Shown here piece after piece: positions 8,886-18,263 of a stretch of 64,000 nucleotides of DNA. This DNA is from Imbroritus primus. GTDB lineage: Bacteria > Pseudomonadota > Gammaproteobacteria > Burkholderiales > Burkholderiaceae. The stretch covers positions 2,604,001 through 2,668,000 of the forward strand of contig NZ_OZ201293.1 in assembly GCF_964332355.1 (NCBI RefSeq). Reading direction: 5' to 3'. The position numbers and the translations under genes are program-made. The stretch's first letter is position 1; each line of letters starts with the position of its first letter. Under the pieces are notes generated by a model. The model searched no databases and had not been told where the DNA came from. It was given only the letters and a program-made list of their open reading frames with translations.

Positions 8886-9959
8886 TCAGCGTGTTGGACT
8901 CGCTGCTGGCTTCGCTGCGGGGCGCGCCACCAGCAACGCCAACTGCTGCAGGCCATCCCAGACCTCGGCCGGAAGTGTCTTGACGCGCAAGCCCTTGGTC
9001 TGGCGGTCCAGCTCGGCCGCCATCGACAGGGCCGTCTCCAGGGTGCGCATCGGCAGGCGTTGTACCGCGTCGGGCAACAGCCGTTCGCGCGGGCCCCAGA
9101 CACGCAGCTCCTTGAGCAGCGTACCCACCGGACGGCCGGCGTCGAGTCCGGTTCGGACTTTACATAATACGCGAATTTCCTCGGTCAGCGCCCACAGCAC
9201 CAAGACCGTAGCCTCCCCCTCGCCACGCAGCCCTTCGAGCATGCGCACGAGGCGCGGCACGTCGCCGGCCAGCATGGCTTCGTTGAGCTTGAAGACGTCG
9301 TAGCGCGCCACGTTCATCACGGCATCGTGCACCTGGTCGAAGGTCAGGACACCCTCCGGATACAGCAGGCCCAGCTTCTGGATTTCCTGGTGGGCGGCGA
9401 GCAGGTTGCCCTCGACCTTGTCGGCGATGAACTGCAGCGCGCGCCGCCCGGCTTCTCCGGGTTCGACGCGCTGCTGTTGCAGGGCCAGGCGCTCGCCGAT
9501 CCAGCCCGGCAGGCGCGTACGGTCCACGCTGTCGACCTTGACCGACACGCCGGCCTGTTCGAGCGCTTGGAACCAGACGGCCTTGCTGGTGGCAAAATCG
9601 ACGCGCGGCAGCGTGATCAGCATCACGACATCGTCGGACGGCTGCGCGGCCATCTGGCGCAACGCTTCGCCGCCTTCCTTGCCAGGCTTGCCGGTGGGAA
9701 TGCGCAGTTCGACGATCTTGCGGTCGCCGAACAGGGACATGGATTGTTGCGACTCAAGCAGACTCGACCATTGGAAGCCACGCTCGTTGGTCAGCACCTC
9801 GCGCTCGCTGAAGCCAAGCTCGCGCGCGGTGCGGCGGATCTTGTCGACAGCCTCGAGTACCAGCAGGTGCTCGTCGCCATGCACCACGTAGAGCGGCGCG
9901 AGACCCTTGCCTTGCGCCTGCCGCAGGTGTCCGTCGAGCGCCTCGGGCCGTAGCTGCAT
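8886..9959 (-). CDS. holA: DNA polymerase III subunit delta
   Basis: Clamp-loader subunit that opens the beta clamp. The 357 residues match the family length. The N-terminal domain shows LAPLYVVHGDEHLLVLEAVD and the FQWSSLLESQQSMSLFGDRKIVELR segment, where delta contacts beta; the C-terminal helical collar domain follows. It begins seven bases after lptE, the standard lptE-holA pair that follows leuS in many proteobacteria. Confidence 0.94.
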   Translation of the reverse strand: MQLRPEALDGHLRQAQGKGLAPLYVVHGDEHLLVLEAVDKIRRTARELGFSEREVLTNERGFQWSSLLESQQSMSLFGDRKIVELRIPTGKPGKEGGEALRQMAAQPSDDVVMLITLPRVDFATSKAVWFQALEQAGVSVKVDSVDRTRLPGWIGERLALQQQRVEPGEAGRRALQFIADKVEGNLLAAHQEIQKLGLLYPEGVLTFDQVHDAVMNVARYDVFKLNEAMLAGDVPRLVRMLEGLRGEGEATVLVLWALTEEIRVLCKVRTGLDAGRPVGTLLKELRVWGPRERLLPDAVQRLPMRTLETALSMAAELDRQTKGLRVKTLPAEVWDGLQQLALLVARPAAKPAASPTR

Positions 9960-9966
9960 ACGCGGC

Positions 9967-10467
9967 TCACACCACCTTGGCGGCGGACATGCGGCGGATC
10001 AGCTGCTGCACGATATCTTTCTGCATGTCGCGGTACAACTGGGCTTCTTCGTAGTCCTTGGCCAGCGCGTTGACTTCGTTGTAGGTCAGGTCGCGCGTCA
10101 GCACGATCTCGGACGGAGCGATCAGCTCATTGCCCTGCTGGTCGCGCAGGCGGAACTCAAAGCGCTGTGTGAGCTTGTATTCGCGCACGACACCGGCTGG
10201 CGTGACGGCCACGATGGTCTTCTCGCGCGCGTCCTTGAGCACTTCGAGGATCGCGTCGGCCGACTTCTGGTCATCGACGACTTCGGTGGTCGAGCCGCCG
10301 CGCACCGCACGGCGCAACTCCGCGCCCATGGCCGAATTGGCAGGCAGGCCGATGTACAGACGGCGAAATGGGAAGCTGGCCGTGCCGCGCAGCCGAAAAC
10401 CGCAGGCCGGAAGCGACGCCAGCAACGGCATGGCAAGCAGCGTGGACAAAGCGAGACGACGGTTCAT
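9967..10467 (-). CDS. lptE: LPS-assembly lipoprotein LptE
   Basis: Outer-membrane lipoprotein that plugs the LptD barrel in LPS export. 166 residues from the ATG at 10467, with a signal peptide ending in the lipobox LPAC (lipidated Cys22), then CGFRLRGTASFPFRRLYI, the typical start of the mature protein, and a C-terminal helix ending IVQQLIRRMSAAKVV. It lies between leuS and holA, its conserved position. Confidence 0.94.
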   Translation of the reverse strand: MNRRLALSTLLAMPLLASLPACGFRLRGTASFPFRRLYIGLPANSAMGAELRRAVRGGSTTEVVDDQKSADAILEVLKDAREKTIVAVTPAGVVREYKLTQRFEFRLRDQQGNELIAPSEIVLTRDLTYNEVNALAKDYEEAQLYRDMQKDIVQQLIRRMSAAKVV

Positions 10468-10590
10468 GGATCGCTTCCTGATGGTTAGGGCGGGTGATGC
10501 ACCAAACTCAATACTACAACGCGGGCCGATCATGGACCCAGACACGGGCCCGGACATGCCGGGCCGGTCGCCATGCCGGCAGGCAGACGC

Positions 10591-13215
10591 TTACAGCACC
10601 ACGTTTACCAGCCGGCCGGGCACCACGATGATTTTCTTCGGTGCCTTGCCTTCGGCAAATTTCGCCACGGTCTCGCTGGCTGCAGCCGCCTGTTCGATGG
10701 CGGCGCGATCGGCATCGGCCGGCACCACGACGGCGCCGCGCACCTTGCCGTTGATCTGCAGCACAAGCTCGATCTCGCTTTGCACCAGCGCACCTTCATC
10801 GACTTCCGGCCACGGTGCGTCAAGCAGATCGCCAAAGGCGGCGGTGTAACCCAGTTCCTGCCACAGCACATGGGTGATGTGCGGCACCACGGGATACAGG
10901 GCGCGCAGCAGGATGCCGAAGCATTCGCGGCGGGCGGCGTCCGAGGCGGCCTTGGCCGTCTCGAGCGCGTTCAGCATCTTCATGGTGGCGGAGACCACGG
11001 TGTTGTATTGCAGGCGCTGGTAGTCGAAGTTGGCCTGCTTGAGCACGACATGGATCTCGCGACGCAGCGCCTTGTCCTGGTCTGCATCCGCTGCAGCATT
11101 GCTGCCCGTGCGGATGCCGTCGGCATGCGTCACGCCAAAGTGCCAGACGCGGCGCAGGAAGCGTGACGCGCCCTCGACGCCAGAGTCGCTCCACTCGAGC
11201 TGCTGCTCGGGCGGTGCGGCGAACATGGTGAACAGGCGCGCGGTGTCGGCGCCATACTGGTCGATCAGGGCCTGCGGGTCGATGCCGTTGTTCTTCGACT
11301 TGGACATCTTCTCGATGCCGCCGATCTCCACCGGCTGCCCATCGCTGCGCAGCACCGCACCCACCGGCCGGCCTCGCTCGTCGGTCGAGACCTCGACGTC
11401 GGCCGGGTTGAACCATTGCTTCTTGCCGCTTGCGTCTTCGCGGTAGTACGTTTCGTTGAGCACCATGCCCTGCGTGAGCAGGTTGGTGAACGGCTCGTCG
11501 AACTTGACCAGGCCGAGGTCACGCATCACCTTGGTCCAGAAACGCGCGTACAGCAGGTGCAGGATTGCGTGCTCGATGCCGCCGATGTACTGGTCCATCG
11601 GCATCCAGTAGTCGTTGCGCGCATCGACCATGGTGGCGGCATCCGGGCAGGTATAGCGCATGTAGTACCAGCACGAGTCGATGAAGGTATCCATCGTGTC
11701 GGTCTCGCGCCGCGCCGGCTTGCCGCACGACGGGCAGCTGCAATTCAGGAAGCGCGGATCCTTGGCGAGCGGATTGCCAGTACCATCCGGCACCAGGTCT
11801 TCGGGCAGCACCACGGGCAGATCCTGCTCGGGCACCGGCACCACGCCACAGCTGTCGCAGTGGATCAGCGGGATCGGCGTGCCCCAGTAGCGCTGGCGCG
11901 AGATACCCCAGTCGCGCAGGCGCCAGGTGGTCTTCTTCTCACCCATGCCCTTGGCGGCGAGATCGGCGGCGACGGCATCGACCGCGGCAGCATAGCCCAG
12001 GCCGTCATACTTGCCCGAGTGAACGCAGACGCCTTTCTCCTTGTCGCCGTACCATTCCTGCCAGGCATCGGCGGAAAAATCCTTGCCGTCGACTGCAATG
12101 ACCTGCTTGATGGGCAAGCGGTACTTGAGCGCGAAGGCAAAGTCGCGTTCGTCGTGCGCCGGCACGCCCATGACCGCGCCATCCCCATAGCTCATCAGCA
12201 CATAGTTGCCGACCCACACATCGACCGGTTCACCGGTAAGCGGATGCACCACGCGCAAGCCGGTCGGCATGCCTTTCTTTTCCATGGTGGCCATGTCGGC
12301 CTCGGCCACGCTGCCGCGCTTGCATTCGTCGATGAAAGCAGCCAGTTCCGGATTGGTCGTCGCGGCATGCGTCGCCAGCGGATGCTCGGCGGCCACGGCG
12401 CAGAAGGTTACGCCCATGATGGTGTCGGCGCGCGTGGTGAAGACATACAGTTTGCCGTCGCCGATCAGCTTACCGTCGTCGCCTACGATGGCATGCGGGA
12501 AGGCAAAGCGCACGCCGGTGCTCTTGCCGATCCAGTTCTGCTGCATGATCTTGACGCGCTCGGGCCAACCGAGTGGATCGAGATCATTGAGCAGTTCTTC
12601 CGCATAATCGGTGATGCGCAGGTAGTACATCGGGATGTCGCGCTTTTCCACGACCGCGCCCGAACGCCAGCCGCGTCCGTCGATGACCTGTTCGTTGGCA
12701 AGCACGGTCTGGTCGACCGGATCCCAATTGACGGTACCGGTCTTGCGGTAGGCGATGCCCTTCTCCAGCATCTTGAGGAACAGCCACTGGTTCCACTTGT
12801 AGTAGTCCGGACTGCACGTCGCCACTTCACGCGACCAGTCGATGGCCAGGCCCATCGACTGCATCTGCTTCTTCATGTAGGCGATGTTGTCGTAGGTCCA
12901 GGCAGCCGGCGCCACGCCATTGTTGAGTGCGGCGTTTTCCGCCGGCATGCCGAAGGCGTCCCAGCCCATCGGCATCAGCACGTTGTGGCCGTTCATGCGC
13001 AGGTAGCGCACCATCACATCGTTGATGGTGTAGTTGCGCACATGGCCCATGTGCAGCTTGCCCGAGGGATACGGCAGCATCGAGCAGGCGTAGAACTTCG
13101 ACTGTTCCTTGCCGTCCTTGCCGACGCGGTGTTCAACAGCACGGTAGGCATCCTGGGACTGCCAGTGCGAGCGGGCAGCGGCTTCGACTTCGGTGGGAAA
13201 ATATTTCTCTTGCAT
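10591..13215 (-). CDS. leuS: leucyl-tRNA synthetase
   Basis: Charges tRNA-Leu. 874 residues, normal for bacterial LeuS. The class I signatures are present: HMGH at residues 55-58 after MLPYPSGKL, and KMSKS at 636-640. An editing domain (CP1) lies between them with the TTRADTIMGVTFCAVAAEHPL region. A zinc-finger-like CPSCGKPARRETDTMDTF segment precedes the KMSKS domain. It starts the leuS-lptE-holA-proA run. Confidence 0.98.
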   Translation of the reverse strand: MQEKYFPTEVEAAARSHWQSQDAYRAVEHRVGKDGKEQSKFYACSMLPYPSGKLHMGHVRNYTINDVMVRYLRMNGHNVLMPMGWDAFGMPAENAALNNGVAPAAWTYDNIAYMKKQMQSMGLAIDWSREVATCSPDYYKWNQWLFLKMLEKGIAYRKTGTVNWDPVDQTVLANEQVIDGRGWRSGAVVEKRDIPMYYLRITDYAEELLNDLDPLGWPERVKIMQQNWIGKSTGVRFAFPHAIVGDDGKLIGDGKLYVFTTRADTIMGVTFCAVAAEHPLATHAATTNPELAAFIDECKRGSVAEADMATMEKKGMPTGLRVVHPLTGEPVDVWVGNYVLMSYGDGAVMGVPAHDERDFAFALKYRLPIKQVIAVDGKDFSADAWQEWYGDKEKGVCVHSGKYDGLGYAAAVDAVAADLAAKGMGEKKTTWRLRDWGISRQRYWGTPIPLIHCDSCGVVPVPEQDLPVVLPEDLVPDGTGNPLAKDPRFLNCSCPSCGKPARRETDTMDTFIDSCWYYMRYTCPDAATMVDARNDYWMPMDQYIGGIEHAILHLLYARFWTKVMRDLGLVKFDEPFTNLLTQGMVLNETYYREDASGKKQWFNPADVEVSTDERGRPVGAVLRSDGQPVEIGGIEKMSKSKNNGIDPQALIDQYGADTARLFTMFAAPPEQQLEWSDSGVEGASRFLRRVWHFGVTHADGIRTGSNAAADADQDKALRREIHVVLKQANFDYQRLQYNTVVSATMKMLNALETAKAASDAARRECFGILLRALYPVVPHITHVLWQELGYTAAFGDLLDAPWPEVDEGALVQSEIELVLQINGKVRGAVVVPADADRAAIEQAAAASETVAKFAEGKAPKKIIVVPGRLVNVVL

Positions 13216-13522
13216 GGCGACGGCGATGGACGTCCGGAAGGGCCGCGCGTACCGGAACGTACAGGGCGCGGCGCGAATTTGGGGAAAAGGGAGATTATAC
13301 CGTTGCAGGCGGCCGGGGCGATGCGGCCAGGCGCGGCAAACCTGATGCGGTGGCCGCCCGGGTCAGGTCAGGACATCGCCTGCACCGCTCCCATGCAACG
13401 TACTCCTTCGATACATGGTGCCAAGCATGGCGCGGAGCGGCATTCGCTACTGAACGCGCCGCACCGCGAGGGCTGCCCGCAGCGGGACAACGATGCGCCG
13501 CCTTGCAGCAGCGCAGGCCGAA
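13216..13522. other. leuS-dapB intergenic region, no gene seen
   Basis: About 300 bases between the dapB stop and the leuS start. The reverse strand must carry the leuS promoter, but I cannot pick a convincing one. No coding frame resembles a known protein. In several related genera ExbB/ExbD-like genes sit between dapB and leuS (recalled, not checked); none is found here. Confidence 0.4.
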
Positions 13523-14320
13523 TCACTTCAGGCCAAGCACGTCCTGCATGTCATACAGGCCAGCCGGCTTGTCCATCAGGAAGCGCGCCGCACGTACCGA
13601 ACCCTGCGCATAGGAGACGCGGCTCGACGACTTGTGCGTGATCTCGATGCGCTCGCCGATGCCGGCGAACATCACCGTGTGGTCGCCCACGATATCGCCG
13701 CCGCGGATGGTGGCGAAACCGATCGTGCCTTCCTGGCGTTCGCCGGTATGGCCCTCGCGCGCATAGACGGCGCAATCCTTGAGATCCTTGCCGAGTGCGT
13801 CGGCGATGACCTCGCCCATGCGCAGCGCGGTGCCCGATGGCGCATCGACCTTGTGGCGATGGTGCGCCTCGATCACTTCGATGTCGTAACCGGAATTGAG
13901 GATCTTGGCCGCCACTTCGAGCAGCTTGAACGTGGCGTTGACGCCCACGCTCATGTTCGGGGCGAACACGACGGGAATCGTCTCCGCTGCCTGCCGGAGC
14001 GCGGCTTTCTGGCTGTCGTCGAAACCCGTGGTGCCGATCACCATGCGCACGCCGAGTTCACATGCCACGGCGAGGTGGGCGAGCGTGCCTTCGGGGCGCG
14101 TGAAGTCGATCAACACGTCGGCGCCCGACAGGGCAGCACGCACGTCATCGGTCACCAGCACGCCGCTCGGCCGGCCCAGGAAGCCTGCCGCATCCTGGCC
14201 CAGCGCGGGGCTGCCCGGGATATCGAGTGCGCCGGCGAGCGTGGCATCGGATGTGGAAAGCACGGATTCGACGAGCATCCGGCCCATGCGTCCGGATGCT
14301 CCTGCAATAGCAATTTTCAT
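13523..14320 (-). CDS. dapB: 4-hydroxy-tetrahydrodipicolinate reductase
   Basis: NAD(P)H-dependent step toward diaminopimelate and lysine. 265 residues from the ATG at 14320 (MKIAIAGASGRMGRM); an ATG three codons upstream is also in frame. The Rossmann GASGRMG motif and the catalytic EAHHRHKVDAPSGTA segment are intact. It follows bamE by 26 bases in the same direction. Confidence 0.97.
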   Translation of the reverse strand: MKIAIAGASGRMGRMLVESVLSTSDATLAGALDIPGSPALGQDAAGFLGRPSGVLVTDDVRAALSGADVLIDFTRPEGTLAHLAVACELGVRMVIGTTGFDDSQKAALRQAAETIPVVFAPNMSVGVNATFKLLEVAAKILNSGYDIEVIEAHHRHKVDAPSGTALRMGEVIADALGKDLKDCAVYAREGHTGERQEGTIGFATIRGGDIVGDHTVMFAGIGERIEITHKSSSRVSYAQGSVRAARFLMDKPAGLYDMQDVLGLK

Positions 14321-14346
14321 GTACGGCAAGGCAAGAGAGGTGGAAA

Positions 14347-14937
14347 TCAGTTGGCGGGCGCTGCCGACGGGGCGGACGCACCGTCAGCCAGCGGTACGGC
14401 CGGCGCGGACGCAGACTCGGCGACAGGCGTCGCGACGACAGCAGGCGCTGCAGCGGCATCCGCAGCCGGCGTCGCCGGACGCGCCTTGACCTTGTCCGGA
14501 TCACGCTTGATGCCATCGATCTCGGCAATCAACTCATACTCGGACGGCAACTCGTCGCCACCGAATTTCACCAACCGGTCGCCATCGAACTGCACCGTAT
14601 AGCGACGCTGCTGCACCACTTCGGAGGAGCCGCGGCGGAATGCGAAGACATAGTCCCACTGGTTAGCGTGGAAGACATCGTTCAGTAGCGGCGTGCCCAG
14701 CAGGAAGCGGACTTGCTCGCGCGTCATGCCTTCGCGTAGTTGCGATACCGCTTCGCGCGAGACGAAATTACCCTGCACGATATCGATGCGGTACGGCGTG
14801 ATGGAAGAGGCGATGCTGCGCGAGGTGCTGTTGTAGGTGGAGCATGCGCCCAGCAGCAGGGCACACGCCCCGCCGGCGAGGATCAGCCGCGCCGTGGCGG
14901 CAACAGTCGGTTGATGCTTTCTCGATGAAGCGGTCAT
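14347..14937 (-). CDS. bamE: outer membrane protein assembly factor BamE
   Basis: Lipoprotein of the BAM complex that folds outer-membrane beta-barrels. 196 residues from the ATG at 14937, with a lipobox LLGAC (Cys32) and the BamE/SmpA core (YRIDIVQGNFVSREAVSQLREGMTREQVRFLLGTPLL, then WDYVF). The C-terminal 50 residues are an Ala/Pro/Val-rich low-complexity tail beyond the folded domain. Divergent from fur with about 140 bases between, the conserved arrangement in this group. Confidence 0.94.
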   Translation of the reverse strand: MTASSRKHQPTVAATARLILAGGACALLLGACSTYNSTSRSIASSITPYRIDIVQGNFVSREAVSQLREGMTREQVRFLLGTPLLNDVFHANQWDYVFAFRRGSSEVVQQRRYTVQFDGDRLVKFGGDELPSEYELIAEIDGIKRDPDKVKARPATPAADAAAAPAVVATPVAESASAPAVPLADGASAPSAAPAN

Positions 14938-15080
14938 GAACGATTGGGCCCTGTTCAAGGTTGAGACTGGCGGCAGGCAGTCTGCCCGGCCTTCCGGCCA
15001 GGATGCCAACAGGCGACTTTTGCCTGCAAAACGCTTATGATTGCAGTATTCGATCATTGTACTCTAGGGAGTCTCTGCGC

Positions 15081-15530
15081 ATGCCGAGTCCGGCAGATCT
15101 CAAGAACATCGGTCTCAAGGCAACCATGCCTCGGCTGAAGATTCTTGAAATTTTTCAAACCAGCGAAGAACGTCATCTGAGTGCAGAAGACGTTTATCGT
15201 ATCCTGCTGGCCGACAACATGGACATTGGCCTGGCAACGGTCTACCGTGTCCTCACGCAGTTCGAGCAGGCAGGCCTGCTGTCGCGCAACAACTTCGAAT
15301 CGGGCAAAGCAATCTTTGAACTGAACGAAGGCAAGCACCACGATCACCTGGTATGCCTCGATTGCGGCAAGGTGGAAGAATTCTACGACGCGGAAATCGA
15401 GCAGCGCCAGCAAGCTGTGGCAAAGGCCCGTGGTTTCTCGCTGCAGGAACATGCACTGTCCCTGTATGGCAACTGCACCAAACAGGACTGCCCCAGCCGG
15501 CCGGCGACGCCGCCACGCCGGACCGTATAA
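15081..15530 (+). CDS. fur: ferric uptake regulator Fur
   Basis: Iron-responsive repressor, 149 residues from the ATG at 15081. The winged helix (KATMPRLKILEIFQ, LATVYRVLTQFE at about 51-62) precedes the metal-binding HHDH at 86-89, Cys92/Cys95, and a second cysteine pair (Cys132, Cys137) near the C-terminus for the structural zinc. Divergent from bamE and ended by the terminator at 15557-15585. Confidence 0.97.
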   Translation: MPSPADLKNIGLKATMPRLKILEIFQTSEERHLSAEDVYRILLADNMDIGLATVYRVLTQFEQAGLLSRNNFESGKAIFELNEGKHHDHLVCLDCGKVEEFYDAEIEQRQQAVAKARGFSLQEHALSLYGNCTKQDCPSRPATPPRRTV

Positions 15531-15556
15531 CTGCACGGGTAGCGCGCATGGAATGT

Positions 15557-15585
15557 AAAAAGGCCGCCCTCGGGCGGCCTTTTTC
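15557..15585 (+). terminator. intrinsic terminator after fur
   Basis: A G+C-rich 9-bp stem (AGGCCGCCC with GGGCGGCCT, 2-base loop) follows an A-run and ends in a T-run. It lies 27 bases after the fur stop. The flanking A- and T-runs mean it could work in both directions. Confidence 0.9.
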
Positions 15586-15693
15586 GTCATATGTGGACCT
15601 GTCCGTCATGCACGAGGCATCGCGCAAGCCCTTGGCCGATCCGCCAGGATGATCAGTGAAGCGCTTGCCCCAGCAGATACTGGCAATAGGCCA

Positions 15694-16758
15694 TCAGCGC
15701 TCGGATGACTGCGCGTCAAGCGCCGCGCCTTCGGCCTCAACCGTCTCGGCGACGGGTGTGACGGGTGTATCGGCCGTGCCCTCCACCACTTGGCGAATGG
15801 CCAGCTGAACACCCAGATATTCACCCACCACTTCGCGGAACACGTTGCGCGCCCACAGCACCAGCGGATTGCCGCTGCGGCTGCGGTGCCAGTACATATT
15901 GAGACCCAGAACCGTTTCCAGCTCCGGCGGCAAGGGGAACGCATTCAGGTCGTAGGCCTGGCAGACCAGATCCTTGGTCAGCGAATTGACCGTGAAGATC
16001 ATGTCCGTCTGCGCCGCGATCTCGGCCTGTGCACGCCATGAATGGACCGTCATGGTGGCGTTGCGCTTGAGGCCACGCTGCTGCAGCGCATAGTCGAGCG
16101 GAATCAGCGACATGCCGGCCGATTGCCGTCCCGAACCGGAAGTGCTGCCCTGCGCCAGGAAAATGTGCTCGTAGTGCATGTACTGCTCGAGCGTGCAGCC
16201 GGTGCGGATCTCGGGGTGGCCGTTACGTGCGCACACCCACATGTTGAACGAGGTTACCGGTTCCTCGACGATTTCCTGCTGGCGGGTCGGGAACGGGGAA
16301 AAGACGAGATCCAACTCATTGGCACGCATGGCGGCCATGTCGGTATCCCAGCAGACCGATTCGGCCAGCCGGATATGCAGGTTCGGCGCAAGCTGCTTCA
16401 GGCGTAGCACGAAGGTGTTGAAGATGGCGTCGCCGAGTAGCGGAGAAAAACCAAAGCTCAGGCTGCCGGAGGCCTCGGCCGGATCGAAATTGCCGGTGTC
16501 GCCGTCATTGATCGACGCCCAGAGCATCAGGATATCGCGGATCTTGGGGCCCAGCTCGAGCGCGCGCGGCGTCGGCGTCAGGCCATGCGGGACGCGAATG
16601 AATAGCGGATCGCCGAAGATCTCGCGCAAACGGTTGAGCGAATGCGACACCGCCGGCCCGGTGATGTGCAGCTTCTCCGCCACATAGGTGGCGTTCTGCT
16701 TGCTGAGCAGCTCCATGAAAATACCAAGGAGCTTGGTGTCCACATTGTTGGTCATCAT
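15694..16758 (-). CDS. LysR family transcriptional regulator
   Basis: 354 residues from the ATG at 16758; the next codon is also ATG, and the frame stays open 12 codons further up. The N-terminal helix-turn-helix reads DTKLLGIFMELLSKQNATYVAEKL, then HITGPAVSHSLNRLREIFGDPLFIR, as in the NodD/LinR subgroup. A substrate-binding domain follows from about residue 90, and the C-terminus adds a low-complexity Val/Ala/Glu tail of about 30 residues. Monocistronic, with no divergent partner gene, so its target is unknown. Confidence 0.88.
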   Translation of the reverse strand: MMTNNVDTKLLGIFMELLSKQNATYVAEKLHITGPAVSHSLNRLREIFGDPLFIRVPHGLTPTPRALELGPKIRDILMLWASINDGDTGNFDPAEASGSLSFGFSPLLGDAIFNTFVLRLKQLAPNLHIRLAESVCWDTDMAAMRANELDLVFSPFPTRQQEIVEEPVTSFNMWVCARNGHPEIRTGCTLEQYMHYEHIFLAQGSTSGSGRQSAGMSLIPLDYALQQRGLKRNATMTVHSWRAQAEIAAQTDMIFTVNSLTKDLVCQAYDLNAFPLPPELETVLGLNMYWHRSRSGNPLVLWARNVFREVVGEYLGVQLAIRQVVEGTADTPVTPVAETVEAEGAALDAQSSER

Positions 16759-17186
16759 GTACGCGTATTCCCAGTCGTTTCGAAACGACGCCAATCCAAC
16801 ATGATCGGCGGCCCTGCGACATCCGGATCATTCAAAACGAGTGTACGAGTAAATCAGTCGGGACAGAAGCGGATTTGCGGGTGCCCGAGCGTTTACTCGA
16901 AAAGGTTACTCTTGTTCACGATCTTGGGAAATGATTTGACCCTTTGCAGGCGTCTTTTTTGCAGTCTGACGCGGCTTTCAGACAACAATTCGAAGAGTTT
17001 GGGGGAAATACCCCGCTTCAGTAGGGTATACGAACAACCCTATGAGTGATGTGGAAATTACTTGTCGCGCGTCTCTGCGCACCTGCCGGAGCTGCGCATC
17101 GCCGGCGCCTGTTCCGCAAGGGAGACCGCCGGCGATGTGGGAGGATGGCCGCAGATCGCGGCAGCATTCCTCCTGTCGTACGTGAA
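16759..17186. other. intergenic region between the LysR gene and gap, with an 11-bp inverted repeat
   Basis: No gene seen. It must hold the LysR promoter. Near the gap end, an 11-base perfect inverted repeat (17097-17107 with 17127-17137, 19-base loop) lies 50 bases past the gap stop. It has no T-run, so it is at best a 3-prime-end stabiliser or a factor-dependent terminator signal. A second small repeat, TAGGGT with ACCCTA, sits near 17022-17042. Confidence 0.45.
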
Positions 17187-18197
17187 TTACTTGGCAGCCA
17201 TCAGGGCCACGGTGGTATCGAGCATGCGGTTGGAGAAACCCCACTCGTTGTCGTACCAGCTCGAGACCTTCACCAGGTTGCCCTGCACCTTCGTCAGCGT
17301 CGCATCGAACGTCGACGAGGCCGGATTGTGGTTGAAGTCCACCGACACCAGCGGCGCCGTGTTGTAACCCAGGATGCCCTTGAGCGAACCTTCCGACGCG
17401 TCCTTCAGGATGCTGTTGACTTCATCCACCGTGGTGTCGCGCTTGGCCACGAACGTCAGATCGACGATCGACACGTTGATCGTCGGCACGCGGATCGCAA
17501 AACCATCCAGCTTGCCGTTCAGTTCCGGCAGCACCAGGCCAACCGCAGCAGCCGCACCGGTCTTGGTCGGGATCATCGACTGCGTGGCCGAGCGCGCGCG
17601 GCGCAGGTCTTCGTGCATGACGTCGGTCAGCACCTGGTCGTTGGTGTAGGCGTGGATGGTGGTCATCAGGCCGCTTACGACGCCAAGCTTGTCATGCAGC
17701 GGCTTGACCAGCGGGGCCAGGCAGTTGGTGGTGCACGAGGCGTTGGAGATGACGGTGTCGCTGGCCTTGAGGACGTCATGGTTGACGCCGTACACGATGG
17801 TGGCGTCGACATCCTTGCCGCCCGGGGCGGAGATGATGACTTTCTTGGCGCCGCCCTTGAGGTGGGCCGAGGCCTTTTCCTTGCTGGTGAAGAAGCCGGT
17901 GCACTCGAGCACGACGTCGACACCCAGCTCGCCCCACGGCAGTTCGGCCGGGTTGCGGTTGGCCAGCACGCGGATCTTGTCGCCATTCACCACCATGAAA
18001 TCACCCTCGACCGCGACCGTGCCCGGGAACTTGCCGTGGGCGGTGTCGTACTGCGTCAGGTGGGCGTTGGCCTTGACATCACCCAGGTCGTTGATCGCAA
18101 CGATCTCGATGTCGTGTTTCTTGCCGCCTTCATAGTGCGCGCGCAGAATGTTCCGGCCGATACGGCCATAGCCGTTGATGGCTACCTTGATGGTCAT
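17187..18197 (-). CDS. gap: glyceraldehyde-3-phosphate dehydrogenase, type I
   Basis: Glycolytic/gluconeogenic NAD-dependent enzyme, 336 residues from the ATG at 18197. Shows VAINGYGRIGRN for nucleotide binding and the active-site SNASCTTNCLAPL with Cys155. Follows tkt by 66 bases in the same direction, so tkt-gap is a central carbon operon. Confidence 0.98.
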   Translation of the reverse strand: MTIKVAINGYGRIGRNILRAHYEGGKKHDIEIVAINDLGDVKANAHLTQYDTAHGKFPGTVAVEGDFMVVNGDKIRVLANRNPAELPWGELGVDVVLECTGFFTSKEKASAHLKGGAKKVIISAPGGKDVDATIVYGVNHDVLKASDTVISNASCTTNCLAPLVKPLHDKLGVVSGLMTTIHAYTNDQVLTDVMHEDLRRARSATQSMIPTKTGAAAAVGLVLPELNGKLDGFAIRVPTINVSIVDLTFVAKRDTTVDEVNSILKDASEGSLKGILGYNTAPLVSVDFNHNPASSTFDATLTKVQGNLVKVSSWYDNEWGFSNRMLDTTVALMAAK

Positions 18198-18263
18198 GGT
18201 GATACTCCCGAAAGCAAAGACAAAAACCATGCGCCGGTTTGCCGGCGCGCATCCTAAATCTTC

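Noticed and set aside
11416..13641. 741-codon forward frame antisense to leuS
   Set aside because: leuS has intact HIGH and KMSKS motifs on the other strand; the antisense frame shows no domain and is a by-product of high third-position G+C.
15694..16794. possible tRNA or small RNA near the fur terminator
   Set aside because: I saw no cloverleaf or conserved tRNA boxes; the only structure is the fur terminator.
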